A stretch of DNA of 64,000 nt from contig NZ_SEON01000003.1 of the NCBI RefSeq assembly GCF_004152845.1, forward strand, positions 186,001 through 250,000. Reading direction: 5' to 3'. The position numbers and the translations under genes are program-made. The first letter of the stretch is position 1, and the number at the start of each line of letters is the position of its first letter. A model generated the notes under the pieces. The model made no database searches, had not been told where the DNA came from, and saw only the letters and a program-made list of their open reading frames with translations. This DNA comes from Sphingobium fuliginis (GTDB taxonomy: Bacteria; Pseudomonadota; Alphaproteobacteria; Sphingomonadales; Sphingomonadaceae). This document shows positions 1-9,575 of the stretch, piece after piece.

Positions 1-215
1 TGACCGCTGCCGAACAGGGTTGCGGGCTTGCGGTCGCGCACGCGGAAGGCCTGCGCCGCGCGCACGTCGATGCCGATGGCAAGGGCAAGGCCCCTCGCCT
101 CCTCCAGCCGCGCATCGCTGTCGCGACGTTCCGGACCATGGACATCGGCGCGCACGACAATGGCGCGCGCGCCGCGCGACACCTCGTCATCGGAATCTCG
201 GTTGAAGACAGCCAT
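1..215 (-). CDS. hflX: GTPase HflX, N-terminal fragment (cut by window edge)
   Basis: About 71 N-terminal residues are present; the rest lies outside the window. The start ATG is read at 215, 65 bases after the hfq stop. The fragment has the N-terminal HflX pattern: an acidic, variable lead (DRDSDDE-like), a beta strand giving VVRADVHG, a helix rich in LEEARGLALAIG, then the ARVRDRKPATLFGSGQ-type stretch that precedes the GTPase domain. HflX is a ribosome-associated GTPase that splits stalled or heat-damaged ribosomes. The position directly after hfq is the usual hfq-hflX pairing of proteobacteria and supports the call. The G domain motifs cannot be checked here. Confidence 0.8.
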   Translation of the reverse strand, partial: MAVFNRDSDDEVSRGARAIVVRADVHGPERRDSDARLEEARGLALAIGIDVRAAQAFRVRDRKPATLFGSG

Positions 216-280
216 GGTGGCTTAACGCTTCCGGCCCCCGCCGGCTTCATCGGAAACCGGGCGGGGACAAGAAAAAGCGT

Positions 281-763
281 TCAATCCTCGCCCTCACCCT
301 CGCCGGTGAGGTCCAGCGCGTGCAGCGGCTGCACGGTGGAAATCGCATGCTTGTAGACAAGCTGGACCATGCCGTCCCGCTCCAGCAGCATGCAGAAGAG
401 GTCGAAGGCGGCGATTTCGCCCTGCAACATGACGCCGTTCACCAGGAACATCGTCACCGGGCTGCCGGACTTGCGCACCGCGCTCAGGAAGATTTCCTGG
501 AGCAGCTTCGACTTGCCATTGCCGTCGCTGGCCTTCCGCAATTCGGTCAGATCCATGGATTGCGCGGGCATGACGGTCGAAATCGCATGCTTGTACACCA
601 GCTGCGACTGTCCGTCCCGCCGCAGCAGCACGGAAAAATTGTCGAACCAGGTGATGATGCCCTGCAGCTTCACACCCTTGACCAGGAACATGGTCACGGG
701 CGTCTTGCTCTTGCGCAGGCTGTTCAGGAAGATGTCTTGAAGGTTGTTCACTTTGTCGGCCAT
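281..763 (-). CDS. hfq: RNA chaperone Hfq with two tandem Sm domains
   Basis: The protein has 160 residues, about twice a normal Hfq core. Residues 5-68 form one complete Sm-like Hfq domain and residues 86-147 a second, joined by a short linker rich in S, G and K and ending in an acidic GEGEGED tail. Both repeats keep the Sm2 motif YKHAIST (57-63 and 137-143) and the LQD/LQE start. They differ at contact sites: VKLQG (31-35) in repeat 1 becomes VMLQG (111-115) in repeat 2, so the lysine matching E. coli K31 on the distal face is methionine. Hfq pairs small RNAs with mRNAs as a hexameric ring, so three of these chains could build a pseudo-hexamer (inference). ATG at 763 is preferred; a GTG at 772 would add three residues but sits too close to the AAAGGA box. 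Confidence 0.95.
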   Translation of the reverse strand: MADKVNNLQDIFLNSLRKSKTPVTMFLVKGVKLQGIITWFDNFSVLLRRDGQSQLVYKHAISTVMPAQSMDLTELRKASDGNGKSKLLQEIFLSAVRKSGSPVTMFLVNGVMLQGEIAAFDLFCMLLERDGMVQLVYKHAISTVQPLHALDLTGEGEGED

Positions 764-918
764 GGTCTTCACCAGTCCTTTATTGGCGGGACGTTACCCG
801 CTCTCGCACCCTTAAGCAGAGTGTCTTGCCCGCCCCCGCCTGTCGGAAGCGAGGCAAGCCTACCGCAATTGCGAAGGGCCGTCCATGCCCTGTTTGGCTG
901 AAGATCGTTCAGTTTACC

Positions 919-2292
919 TCAACCATCCTTGCCATCCGTAATTCCCAGCAGCTTCAACTTCCGGTGCAGGGCCGAACGCTCCATGCCGATGAAGGTGGCG
1001 GTACGGGAAATATTGCCCGAAAAGCGGCGGATCTGGATGCGCAGATATTCCCGCTCAAAGCTTTCCCGCGCCTCGCGGAGCGGCGCGCCCATGATCGCTG
1101 ACTGCCCCATCCCCTCCGAACCGCCGTTGCTCGTCAGTTCGGCCGGCAGCATGTCCAACTCGATCCGCCCGATCCGCTCGCCCGGCGCCAGGATCATCGT
1201 CCGCTCGATGACGTTGCGAAGCTGACGGACGTTGCCCGGCCATTCATTGGCCTGCAAGGCGGCCATAGCGTCACTGGCGATCTCCGGCGGCGGCACCCGG
1301 CGCTCCGCCGCGAAACGGGCGAGATAATGTTCGACCAGCGGTGGAATGTCATCCCGGCGCTCGGCCAGCGGCGGGATGATGAGGGGCACGACGTTGAGCC
1401 GGTAGAATAGGTCCTCGCGGAAACGCCGCTCCTCGATCTCCGTCGCCAGGTTGAGCGCGGTCGAGGAAATGACGCGGACATCCACCTTTACCTGCCGCTG
1501 CCCGCCGACGCGGGTGAAGCTCTGATCCGTCAGCACGCGCAGGATCTTCGCCTGCGTCGTAAGCGGCATGTCCGCGATTTCGTCGAGATAGAGCGTGCCG
1601 CCATGCGCCTGCTCCAGATAGCCGGGACGCACCAGCCCGCTCGGGTCCTCGACGCCGAACAGCTCTTCCTCGACACGATCCGGGTCCATCCGCGCGGCGG
1701 CGACGATGATGAAGGGCGCGTCCGCCCGCCCGCTCCAGCTATGCAGCATGCGCGCGGCGACTTCCTTGCCGACGCCCGCCGGCCCGGAAATCAGCACCCG
1801 GCTGCCCGTCCCCGCCACCTTCTTGATCGTGGCGCGGACGGCATTGATCGCCGCCGAAGTGCCGGTCAGTTCGTCATCCTGCCCGAAACGGGCGCGCAGC
1901 ACCTGATTTTCGCGCCGCAGCCGCTCCGTCTCGGTCGCCCTGGAAACCAGATGCAGCAGCCGGTCCGCCTCGAACGGCTTTTCGATGAAGTCCGCCGCTC
2001 CCTTCCGGATGGCGGCCACGGCGGTATCGATATTGCCATGGCCGGAGATCATGAGCACCGGAATGGTCGCATCCCGCCGCTTGATCTCGTCCAGCAGTTC
2101 CAGCCCGTCCAGCTTCGATCCCTGCAACCACACGTCCAGCAACACCAGCGAAGGCCGCCGGGCGTCCAGCGCCTCGATCGCGCTGTCGCTGTTGGCGGCG
2201 GTGCGGGTGGTGAAGCCCTCATCCTCCAGGACGCCCGCGACCAGATCGCGAATGTCCTCCTCATCGTCGACTATCAGAATATCAAGCGCCAT
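919..2292 (-). CDS. ntrX: Two-component response regulator NtrX
   Basis: 457 residues with three parts: a receiver domain (VDDEED at 8-13, phospho-acceptor Asp53, Lys105), an AAA+ domain, and a C-terminal Fis-type helix-turn-helix (SGNISRTATFIGMERSALHRK region). Walker A reads GPAGVGKE and Walker B GGTLYLDEI. The GAFTGA loop that NtrC-type activators use to contact sigma-54 is missing; the equivalent segment reads VEDPSGLVRPG. Loss of this loop is known in several alphaproteobacterial NtrX proteins, which then act as ordinary DNA-binding regulators. The start overlaps the end of ntrY by 11 bases, so the kinase and regulator are translationally linked. The NtrY/NtrX pair is tied to nitrogen metabolism, envelope functions and redox responses in relatives. 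Confidence 0.93.
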   Translation of the reverse strand: MALDILIVDDEEDIRDLVAGVLEDEGFTTRTAANSDSAIEALDARRPSLVLLDVWLQGSKLDGLELLDEIKRRDATIPVLMISGHGNIDTAVAAIRKGAADFIEKPFEADRLLHLVSRATETERLRRENQVLRARFGQDDELTGTSAAINAVRATIKKVAGTGSRVLISGPAGVGKEVAARMLHSWSGRADAPFIIVAAARMDPDRVEEELFGVEDPSGLVRPGYLEQAHGGTLYLDEIADMPLTTQAKILRVLTDQSFTRVGGQRQVKVDVRVISSTALNLATEIEERRFREDLFYRLNVVPLIIPPLAERRDDIPPLVEHYLARFAAERRVPPPEIASDAMAALQANEWPGNVRQLRNVIERTMILAPGERIGRIELDMLPAELTSNGGSEGMGQSAIMGAPLREARESFEREYLRIQIRRFSGNISRTATFIGMERSALHRKLKLLGITDGKDG

Positions 2293-4546
2293 TGGCTGTC
2301 ACTTTTCCAGTCGTTTTTCCATGGGGCAAGGCGATGACCTGCCCCTCTTCCAATTTCTCGAGCGCCGCCACCGGGAAGCGCAACGTCACGCGCGCCCCCC
2401 CGCCATCGGCGTCGTCGAAGCGGATTTCGCCCATATGCTCCTCGACAATCTTCTTCACGATGGCGAGGCCCAGGCCCGTGCCCTTGGTCCGGGTGGTCAT
2501 ATAAGGCTCCAATATGCGTTCCCGTTCCGGCGGCAGGCCGATGCCATTGTCCTGCACCGCGATCAGCAGGTTGCCGCCGTCATGCTCCACCGTCATGGAC
2601 ACCTGCCCGCGCCAATGGTCGCCTTCCGCGGCGGGCTTGGGCTCGATCGCCTCGACGGCGTTCTTGACGATGTTGGTGAGTGCCTGACCCAATTGCCGGC
2701 GGTCGCAGACCATTTCCGCATCGCCATCCATCGAATGATATTCGAAGCGAATATCGGGATGGGCGACTTCGTGCAGGAACAGCGCGTGGCGGGCGATGTC
2801 GTCGATCCGCTCGCGCCGGAACACCGGCTTGGGCATGCGCGCGAAGGAGGAGAATTCGTCGACGATCCGCCGCAGGTCGCCCACCTGCCGCACGATGGTG
2901 CCCGTCAGGCGCGTAAAGGTGGCCTTGTCGCTCGTCACCTCCTCGGCATAGCGGCGTTGCAGCCGCTCGGCGGCAAGCTGGATCGGGGTCAGCGGGTTCT
3001 TGATCTCATGCGCGATCCGCCGCGCCACGTCGGACCATGCCGCCCGCCGCTGGTCGGAAAGCTGCTGCGTGATGTCGTCGAAGGTCAGGATGTGGCGCGA
3101 CGCATCCTCCGAAACCTTGACCGCCAGCGTCCGCACGTCGCCATGGGCGCGGATCTGGACGATGCCCGCATCCTCCTCCGAAGCGATCAGCGCCGCCAGT
3201 TCGGGCGACACTTCAGTCAGCGGACAGCCCACCGGATCGTCCCCCTCCCGCACCAATATGGCGGCCGCCGAACTGTTGAGCAGCAGGATGATGCCGTCGC
3301 GGTCCACCGACAGCACGCCGGCCGACACGCCCGACAGGATCGCCTCGATGAAGGCGCGGCGTTCATCGAGCTGGCTGTTCGCCGCGACCAGCGCGCCGGT
3401 CTGCGCTTCCAGCCTCTGCGTCATCCGGTTGAACGCGGCGGCCAATGTGCCGATCTCATCCCGCGCCTGGGGGCTGGTCACGCGGGCCGACAGGTCGCCC
3501 GCCGTGATCCGCCGGGCAGCCATGACCAGTTCGTTCACGGGCCGCACCATCCAGTCGGCGACCTTCAGCGCGATATAGACCGCCACGCCCACCAGCAGCA
3601 GCGATCCCACGAACAGCAATATGTTGAAGCGCAACTGCAAGGCGCGGGACTGTGCGGCGAAAATGTCGTAATCCGACAACACCTTCTGCGCCCGCTCGAC
3701 ATTGCTGAACGCCGTCGAACCGGAATCGCGGGTGGCGTAGAGATAGATTTTCGCGTTGGGATAGAGCAGCGTCACCGCCTCGATCTGGTTGGGCTTGGCG
3801 GCGACCACCACATCCTCGCCGGCTTCCAGCCGCTTCACCACGTCGGGCGTCAGCATCTCCGACGCCGGCCGGCTTTCCGGATCGACCGTCGCCGCCGTGC
3901 GCGCCACGCCGTCCTTGCCGATCTCGATGATCGCGGAACGGTTCAGCTTCCGCGTGACGACCTGATAGATATAACCTTCGGCAAAGCGCGGGCTGGAGAC
4001 TTTCGACTGGCTCAGATAATCGCGCAGGTCGCTCGCCATGGTGACGGTTTCGTCACGCACGTCGCGCAGGTTCTGCTCATAATAGCCCCGCGCCAGGTCG
4101 CTCGCATTTTGCAGCATGCCCCGCGCGCTGTCGGAAAACCAGAACTGCACGCCATATTGGAACAGCAGGGAGGCGAAGATCACCACCAGCAGCATGGGCA
4201 CGCTGGCGACGATGGAGAATATCGCCACCAGACGGACGTGCAACTGCCCGTCGCTCCCTATGGCGGACTGGGCCGCGCGCCGCTTCGCCACCCGCCGTCC
4301 CAGCAGCACCAGCAGCGCAATCGCCGGCACCAGATTGGCGACCAGCAGCAACGCCACGATGGGCGGGGTCAGCAATGTGTAGGATTGCCCCTGTCCCGTC
4401 AGCAGGAAATAGGTGATGCCCGCCATGCCCAGGAACAGGACAAGCGTCACCGCCTCCACCACCGCGGCAAGGCGGCGGCGCAGGAAAAGGGGGAAATGCC
4501 TTTTCCATGCCCGGCCCCGCGCCGGCAGAGTCACTGCGCCTTCCAT
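2282..4546 (-). CDS. ntrY: Sensor histidine kinase NtrY
   Basis: 754 residues. The N-terminal third holds several hydrophobic membrane spans (around residues 30-110 and again near 300) flanking a periplasmic sensing region. Then come a HAMP linker (VRPVNELVMAARRITAGD), a PAS segment, the HisKA box with the phospho-accepting His in [16 protein letters not shown], and a HATPase domain with an N box (NIVKNAVEA) and G boxes (DNGIGLPP, KGTGLGLAIVKKI). This is the classic NtrY layout: a membrane-anchored kinase that phosphorylates NtrX. It follows ntrC by 151 bases, a gap in which I see no gene, and overlaps ntrX. Confidence 0.94.
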   Translation of the reverse strand: MEGAVTLPARGRAWKRHFPLFLRRRLAAVVEAVTLVLFLGMAGITYFLLTGQGQSYTLLTPPIVALLLVANLVPAIALLVLLGRRVAKRRAAQSAIGSDGQLHVRLVAIFSIVASVPMLLVVIFASLLFQYGVQFWFSDSARGMLQNASDLARGYYEQNLRDVRDETVTMASDLRDYLSQSKVSSPRFAEGYIYQVVTRKLNRSAIIEIGKDGVARTAATVDPESRPASEMLTPDVVKRLEAGEDVVVAAKPNQIEAVTLLYPNAKIYLYATRDSGSTAFSNVERAQKVLSDYDIFAAQSRALQLRFNILLFVGSLLLVGVAVYIALKVADWMVRPVNELVMAARRITAGDLSARVTSPQARDEIGTLAAAFNRMTQRLEAQTGALVAANSQLDERRAFIEAILSGVSAGVLSVDRDGIILLLNSSAAAILVREGDDPVGCPLTEVSPELAALIASEEDAGIVQIRAHGDVRTLAVKVSEDASRHILTFDDITQQLSDQRRAAWSDVARRIAHEIKNPLTPIQLAAERLQRRYAEEVTSDKATFTRLTGTIVRQVGDLRRIVDEFSSFARMPKPVFRRERIDDIARHALFLHEVAHPDIRFEYHSMDGDAEMVCDRRQLGQALTNIVKNAVEAIEPKPAAEGDHWRGQVSMTVEHDGGNLLIAVQDNGIGLPPERERILEPYMTTRTKGTGLGLAIVKKIVEEHMGEIRFDDADGGGARVTLRFPVAALEKLEEGQVIALPHGKTTGKVTANGA

Positions 4547-4697
4547 AGTGGCTTGGTTACAACATTAATGTGCCCGATCAAACACAGTAATTGATGGGCA
4601 TGGCGCTTCCGGTCGAAAAGAGCGGTCGGTTCGTCGCCGCCGCCCGGAACGGTCGATCCGAACGCATCGGCTTGGCCGATCTTCCCCGCCGAATATT

Positions 4698-6146
4698 CTA
4701 ATCGCCGATCCGAAGCTGCAAGGGATCGAGCCCATAGTCGGTCAGCTTCTTGCGCAGCGTGTTGCGGTTGATGCCCAACAGTCCCGCGGCGCGTATCTGG
4801 TTTCCGTCGACGCTGGCCAGCGTCTCCTGGAACAGGATCGGCTCCACCACCGCCAGCAGGTCGTCATGCAGGCTGCGGTTCGGCTGGGTCAGGCCGATGC
4901 CCAGTTGCCGCTTCGCCCATTCCCGCACCGCCTGGCCCAGCAGGTCGCCGGGGGCGGCATAATCGGCGGGCACGGCTTCCAGCGGCAGGCTGTTGCGCAG
5001 CATGTCGGCGGTGATCATGTTCTCACGGCTCAGAACCGCCAGCCGCTGCATCAGATTCTGCAGTTCGCGCACATTGCCGGGCCAGTGATAGGCCATCAGC
5101 AATTGCGCCGCATCGTCGGACAGCGACTTGCGCGGCAGCCCCTCCTGCGCCGCGCGGTCCAGGAAATGCCGGGCGAGCAGGATCACGTCCTCCCGCCGCT
5201 CACGCAGCGCCGGAAGCGCGATGGGGACCACGTTCAACCGGTAATAGAGGTCCTGCCGGAAGCGGTTCTCCTCGATCAGCCTGGGCAGATCCTTGTTGGT
5301 GGCCGCGATGATGCGGACATTCACCTTGACCGATTTGGAGCCGCCGACGGTCGTGACCTCTCCGGACTGAAGGACGCGCAGCAGCCGCGTCTGCGCTTCC
5401 ATCGGCATGTCCCCGATCTCGTCCAGGAACAGCGTGCCGCCCTGCGCCTGCTCGAACTTGCCTGCGGTGCGGGCATGGGCGCCGGTGAAGGCCCCTTTTT
5501 CATAACCGAACAGTTCCGCCTCGATCAGTTCGCGGGGGATGGCGGCCATGTTGATCGGCACGAACGGCTTGGTCCGCCTCTGCCCCAGGCTATGGATCGC
5601 CTCTGCCACCAGTTCCTTGCCGGTCCCGGATTCGCCCAGCACCAATATGCTGAGGTCGTTCGACAGGACCCGGGCGATGGTCCGATACACCTCCTGCATC
5701 GCCGGGGAACGACCCACCAGCGGCAATCCGTCATGCGGCAGGCCGGCATCGGCCGCTTCCTCGTCCGCCCCCTTCCCCGATCCCAGCGCATCCGACACGG
5801 CCCGCGTCAGCTCATTGAGATCGAAGGGCTTGGGCAGATATTCGAACGCGCCTTTTTCGGTGGCGCGGATCGCCGTATTCAATGTGTTCTGCGCCGACAG
5901 GATGATGATGCTGAGCGCCGGGCGCCGTTCCAGAATCTCCGCGACCCCATCCAGCCCGTCGCCGTCCGGCAGCATGACGTCGGTGATCAGGACGTCCGGC
6001 GAAAAGCTTTCCAGCAGGGCGCTCCGCTCCCGGATCGATGCAGCCGTCTTGACCCTGTATCCCTGCCGCCGCAGCGCTTCCCCCACGACCACGCAGATCG
6101 CCGGATCGTCGTCCACCACCAAAATCGAGCCCGTCACCGCCATCAT
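4698..6146 (-). CDS. ntrC: Nitrogen regulation response regulator NtrC
   Basis: 482 residues from the ATGATG pair at 6146. Receiver domain with acidic pocket VDDDP and phospho-acceptor Asp56; central AAA+ sigma-54 interaction domain with Walker A GESGTGKE, an intact GAFTGA loop, and Walker B GGTLFLDEIGDMP; C-terminal Fis-type HTH ending near NRNTLRKKLTDYGL. It activates sigma-54 promoters of nitrogen-assimilation genes when phosphorylated by NtrB. The start lies 10 bases after the ntrB stop with a GGCGAG ribosome site. A longer reading to 6209 would run back into ntrB and adds a non-conserved 21-residue lead, so it is not used. The intact GAFTGA contrasts with NtrX in the same cluster. Confidence 0.95.
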   Translation of the reverse strand: MMAVTGSILVVDDDPAICVVVGEALRRQGYRVKTAASIRERSALLESFSPDVLITDVMLPDGDGLDGVAEILERRPALSIIILSAQNTLNTAIRATEKGAFEYLPKPFDLNELTRAVSDALGSGKGADEEAADAGLPHDGLPLVGRSPAMQEVYRTIARVLSNDLSILVLGESGTGKELVAEAIHSLGQRRTKPFVPINMAAIPRELIEAELFGYEKGAFTGAHARTAGKFEQAQGGTLFLDEIGDMPMEAQTRLLRVLQSGEVTTVGGSKSVKVNVRIIAATNKDLPRLIEENRFRQDLYYRLNVVPIALPALRERREDVILLARHFLDRAAQEGLPRKSLSDDAAQLLMAYHWPGNVRELQNLMQRLAVLSRENMITADMLRNSLPLEAVPADYAAPGDLLGQAVREWAKRQLGIGLTQPNRSLHDDLLAVVEPILFQETLASVDGNQIRAAGLLGINRNTLRKKLTDYGLDPLQLRIGD

Positions 6147-6156
6147 CTCGCCGCCA

Positions 6157-7266
6157 TCAACCCGTTCCCATCGGCAGCAGGATGCGGAAGGTCGATTCCC
6201 CTGCCTCATGATCGCGCGAATATTGCACGAACCCGTTCATGTCGCGCACCAGCTTGTCCACCAGCGCCAGCCCCAGCCCCGTTCCGTCCCGCCTGCCGGT
6301 GATGAAGGGATTGAACAGGTGATCCAATATATGCTCCGGCACGCCCGGCCCATTGTCGACCACCAGGATTTCGATGGGCAGCACCGCGCTGCCCTTCCCC
6401 TTGCCGACCACTACGGAAACGCCATGGCGAAACGCCGTCTCCACCCTTATCCGGGGCTTCCTGCTGTGCTCCAGCGCCTCGGCGGCATTTTTGAGCAGGT
6501 TGATCATCACCTGCACCAGCGCATCCTCGTTGATATTGGCGAATGGCAGGGATGGATCATAACTCTTTACGATCCTTATATCCTTTGCGAATCCGGCGGC
6601 GGCGATATTCGCCGCCCGGTCGATCAGCGGATAGATGTTGCCGCTGCGGCACTCCAGGGTCCGGTCCGTCGTGAAGTCCTGCATCCGGTCGATCAGCGCG
6701 GCGATTCTGTCCACCTCATTGCAGATGAGTTGCGTCAGCGCGGCGTCCCGTCCGTCATTGCCCGATTCCAGCAACTGGGCCGCGCCCCTGATGCCCGACA
6801 GCGGATTCTTGATCTCATGCGCCAGGATCGCCGCCGCGCCGATGGCCGATCGCGCGCCGCCCGCCGTACCGCGATGGCCGATCTTGCGCGCCTGGCTCTG
6901 GGTGTGGATCGATACGACGCGCCAGCCTTCATGATCGACGATGGGCGCGATCATCAGGTCGACCTCCATTTCCGCCGTGCGCCCCGCATGCACGCGGATG
7001 TCATAGGCGGCGATCGGCTTGTTGCTGTGCCAGATGTCGAAGCGCGCGCCCATTTCCGCCATGCGGATGGTCCGCGCTATGTCGCTGCCGACAATGGCCG
7101 ATCGCGCCATGTTGAGCAGCGTTTCGGCGCGGACATTGGCATCGGCGATGCTGTTGTCCGGCCGCACCACCAGGGTCGCGACCGGCAACGCCGTCATCAG
7201 TTCGGAAAGCGAAGGCCCATCCTGTTGCGGTCGAAGCGACGGGATGGTCGTCATGGCCGCCGTCAT
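6157..7266 (-). CDS. ntrB: Nitrogen regulation sensor kinase NtrB
   Basis: 369 residues, soluble, no membrane span. An N-terminal PAS domain (about 22-125) is followed by the HisKA motif [21 protein letters not shown] with the phospho-accepting His150, an N box ([12 protein letters not shown]), and G boxes ([23 protein letters not shown]). NtrB phosphorylates or dephosphorylates NtrC depending on the PII protein, and so reports cellular nitrogen status. Its first codons overlap the last codons of dusB by 4 bases (ATGA), and ntrC follows 10 bases after its stop, so dusB-ntrB-ntrC form one operon, the arrangement long known as nifR3-ntrBC. Confidence 0.94.
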   Translation of the reverse strand: MTAAMTTIPSLRPQQDGPSLSELMTALPVATLVVRPDNSIADANVRAETLLNMARSAIVGSDIARTIRMAEMGARFDIWHSNKPIAAYDIRVHAGRTAEMEVDLMIAPIVDHEGWRVVSIHTQSQARKIGHRGTAGGARSAIGAAAILAHEIKNPLSGIRGAAQLLESGNDGRDAALTQLICNEVDRIAALIDRMQDFTTDRTLECRSGNIYPLIDRAANIAAAGFAKDIRIVKSYDPSLPFANINEDALVQVMINLLKNAAEALEHSRKPRIRVETAFRHGVSVVVGKGKGSAVLPIEILVVDNGPGVPEHILDHLFNPFITGRRDGTGLGLALVDKLVRDMNGFVQYSRDHEAGESTFRILLPMGTG

Positions 7267-8285
7267 GCCGCCTTGCGCGTCTCGACCGGCCCCTCGTCGG
7301 CGATCAGCGGTTCGTAGAAGCGCGCCAGCATGTCCAGCACGACATCGCCGTCCGGCTCCTGGTTCACCGCATTGCGGAACTCGGCCGAACCCGGCAGCCC
7401 CTTGGTGTACCAGCCGATATGCTTGCGGGCCATGTTGACGCCGGTATGATTGTCATAATGCTCCAGCATCGCGCGATAATGTTCCGTAATCACGCGATAT
7501 TGTTCCTCCAGCGCAGGATCGGCCAGCCGTTCCCCCGTGCGGAACCAGTGCATCACCTGCCCGATCAGCCAGGGCCGCCCATAGGCGCCCCGCCCGATCA
7601 TCACGCCGTCGGCGCCGCTCTGCTTCAGCGCCGTCTCGGCATCGTCGATGGAGCAGATGTCGCCGTTGACGATGACGGGCAGCGACACCGCATCCTTCAC
7701 GCTGCGCACGAAGGCCCAGTCGGCCGACCCCTTGTACATCTGGCAGCGCGTGCGGCCATGAACGGTGATCAGCTTCGCGCCCAGATCCTCCGCGATCCGG
7801 GCCAGTTCGGGCGCGTTCAGGCTGGCATGATCCCAACCCATGCGCATCTTGACCGTGACGGGCACATCGACGGCCTTCACCGTCGCTTCGATCAGCGAAG
7901 CGGCCAGCGGCAGGTCGCGCATCAACGCGCTGCCCGCATCGCCATTCACGACCTTTTTAACCGGGCAGCCCATGTTGATGTCGATGATCGCCGCGCCGCG
8001 ATCCGCGTTCAGCTTGGCAGCCTCCGCCATTTCCGTGGGCGAACAGCCGGCCAACTGCATCGATACAGGCTCCTCCAGCGGATGCCAGGCCGCCTTCTGC
8101 AGCGACTGGCGCGTCTCGCGAATCATCGCCGCCGTGGCGATCATCTCGGTCACGTTGAGGCCGGAGCCATAGCGGCGGACCAGTGTCCGGAACGGCATGT
8201 CCGTCACGCCCGTCATCGGCGCCAGCACGACCGGCATGTCAATCGTCACCGGACCTATGGAAATCGGGGAAAGCCTCTGCATCAT
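7263..8285 (-). CDS. dusB: tRNA-dihydrouridine synthase DusB (NifR3 type)
   Basis: 340 residues, the usual length. It has a TIM-barrel FMN enzyme pattern: LAPMTGVTD near the N terminus, the catalytic Cys107 in [30 protein letters not shown] and the phosphate-binding [13 protein letters not shown]. DusB reduces uridines to dihydrouridine in the tRNA D-loop with NADPH and FMN. It heads the nitrogen-regulation operon and overlaps ntrB by 4 bases. Two ATG codons (8285, 8282) are possible starts. The 103-base gap to ispDF, read the other way, must hold promoters for both directions. Confidence 0.95.
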   Translation of the reverse strand: MMQRLSPISIGPVTIDMPVVLAPMTGVTDMPFRTLVRRYGSGLNVTEMIATAAMIRETRQSLQKAAWHPLEEPVSMQLAGCSPTEMAEAAKLNADRGAAIIDINMGCPVKKVVNGDAGSALMRDLPLAASLIEATVKAVDVPVTVKMRMGWDHASLNAPELARIAEDLGAKLITVHGRTRCQMYKGSADWAFVRSVKDAVSLPVIVNGDICSIDDAETALKQSGADGVMIGRGAYGRPWLIGQVMHWFRTGERLADPALEEQYRVITEHYRAMLEHYDNHTGVNMARKHIGWYTKGLPGSAEFRNAVNQEPDGDVVLDMLARFYEPLIADEGPVETRKAA

Positions 8286-8388
8286 TCCAACACTGCCTAA
8301 AAAACAGGCAGCCCTTAGCGGAAATCCGCATCATCGGCAAGCGAGGCGGGGCTGGCGGTTGGCCCGGCACTGCGATACAGGCGCGGCC

Positions 8389-9570
8389 ATGACAGACAGA
8401 ACCGTCGCTTTGCTGGTCGCAGCAGGTCAGGGCAGCCGCGCGGGCGGCGACATTCCCAAGCAATTCCGGCGCATCGGCGGCAAGCCGGTCCTCGCCCACG
8501 CCGTCGACGCGCTGGCCGGACATCCCGCCATCGGTTCTGTTGTCCTGGTCGTCGGCGCGGGGCAGGAGGAGGATGCACGCGCCGCACTGGAAAGCTGCAC
8601 CGTCTCCGCCATCGTTCAAGGCGCCGACAGCCGCCGCGGGTCCGTCCGCGCCGGTCTTGAGCATATAGCGTCCGCTGGCGGCGCGGCGCGCATATTGGTG
8701 CACGACGCTGCCCGTCCCTTTCTCCCCGCGACGGTGATTGACCGGCTGCTCGCCGCGCTGGAGGGTGCGCCCGGCGCCATTCCCGCCTTACCGGTCGCAG
8801 ACACATTGGTCAGAAGCGAACATGACAAGAGCGACCATGACAAGGCCGGGGACGTCGTCGACCGCGATGGCCTGTTCCGGGTCCAGACGCCGCAGGCCTT
8901 CCGCTTCGATGCCCTGCTGGCCGCGCACAGAAGCTGGGACGGCAATCGGGAAGCAACCGACGATGCCCAGATATTGCGGCATTCGGGCCATGACGTCACA
9001 CTGGTCGCTGGCGATGAAAGGCTGGAAAAATTGACCTATGCCGAGGATTTCCTCCGCGCCGAAGCTCGGCTGGGCGCTGCCCGCAGCGTCCGGACCGGCA
9101 TGGGTTATGACGTCCACCGGCTAGCCCCCGATGAGGAGCTCTGGCTCTGCGGGGTCCGCGTTCCGCACGACCGGGGCCTCGCTGGGCACAGCGACGCGGA
9201 CGTGGCGATCCACGCGCTGGTGGATGCGCTGCTGGGCGCACTGGCGGAGGGCGACATCGGCAGCCATTTCCCGCCCTCCGACCAGCAATGGCGGGGAGTC
9301 GCCTCCTCCCGTTTCCTGGAATATGCGGCGGAGCGCGTCGCAAAACGGGACGGCTTTATCGAGCATGTCGACCTGACGCTGATCTGCGAGGCGCCGAAAA
9401 TCGGTCCGCACAGGGACGCCATGCGCGCCCGGATCGCGGAAATCCTGCACCTTCCTCCCGACCGGGTCAGCATAAAGGCGACCACCACCGAACGGCTGGG
9501 CTTCGCCGGTCGGCGGGAGGGTATTGCCGCACAGGCTGTTGCCACGCTCTCCCTCCCCGCGCTAATCTGA
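8389..9570 (+). CDS. ispDF: Bifunctional IspD/IspF isoprenoid enzyme
   Basis: 393 residues. The N-terminal domain (about 1-225) is 2-C-methyl-D-erythritol 4-phosphate cytidylyltransferase, with the nucleotide-binding start LLVAAGQGSRAGGDIPKQ and VHDAARPF. The C-terminal domain (about 233-393) is 2-C-methyl-D-erythritol 2,4-cyclodiphosphate synthase, with metal ligands in GYDVHRL and GHSDADVAIHAL and the ending KATTTERLGFAGRREG. The two enzymes catalyse non-consecutive steps of the MEP pathway to IPP/DMAPP; this fusion is common in alphaproteobacteria. The start is ATG 8389 because homology begins with MTDRTVALLVAAG; an open frame upstream to 8197 is antisense to dusB. pncC follows after 5 bases. 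Confidence 0.96.
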   Translation: MTDRTVALLVAAGQGSRAGGDIPKQFRRIGGKPVLAHAVDALAGHPAIGSVVLVVGAGQEEDARAALESCTVSAIVQGADSRRGSVRAGLEHIASAGGAARILVHDAARPFLPATVIDRLLAALEGAPGAIPALPVADTLVRSEHDKSDHDKAGDVVDRDGLFRVQTPQAFRFDALLAAHRSWDGNREATDDAQILRHSGHDVTLVAGDERLEKLTYAEDFLRAEARLGAARSVRTGMGYDVHRLAPDEELWLCGVRVPHDRGLAGHSDADVAIHALVDALLGALAEGDIGSHFPPSDQQWRGVASSRFLEYAAERVAKRDGFIEHVDLTLICEAPKIGPHRDAMRARIAEILHLPPDRVSIKATTTERLGFAGRREGIAAQAVATLSLPALI

Positions 9571-9575
9571 TCGCC

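Noticed and set aside
1985..4594. An 869-codon open frame on the plus strand opposite ntrY/ntrX
   Set aside because: It is His/Arg/Gln-rich, low-complexity and antisense to two clear genes; in GC-rich DNA the antisense frame stays open by codon bias alone.
4547..4697. A possible small gene between ntrY and ntrC
   Set aside because: No frame with a ribosome site or plausible composition is present on either strand.
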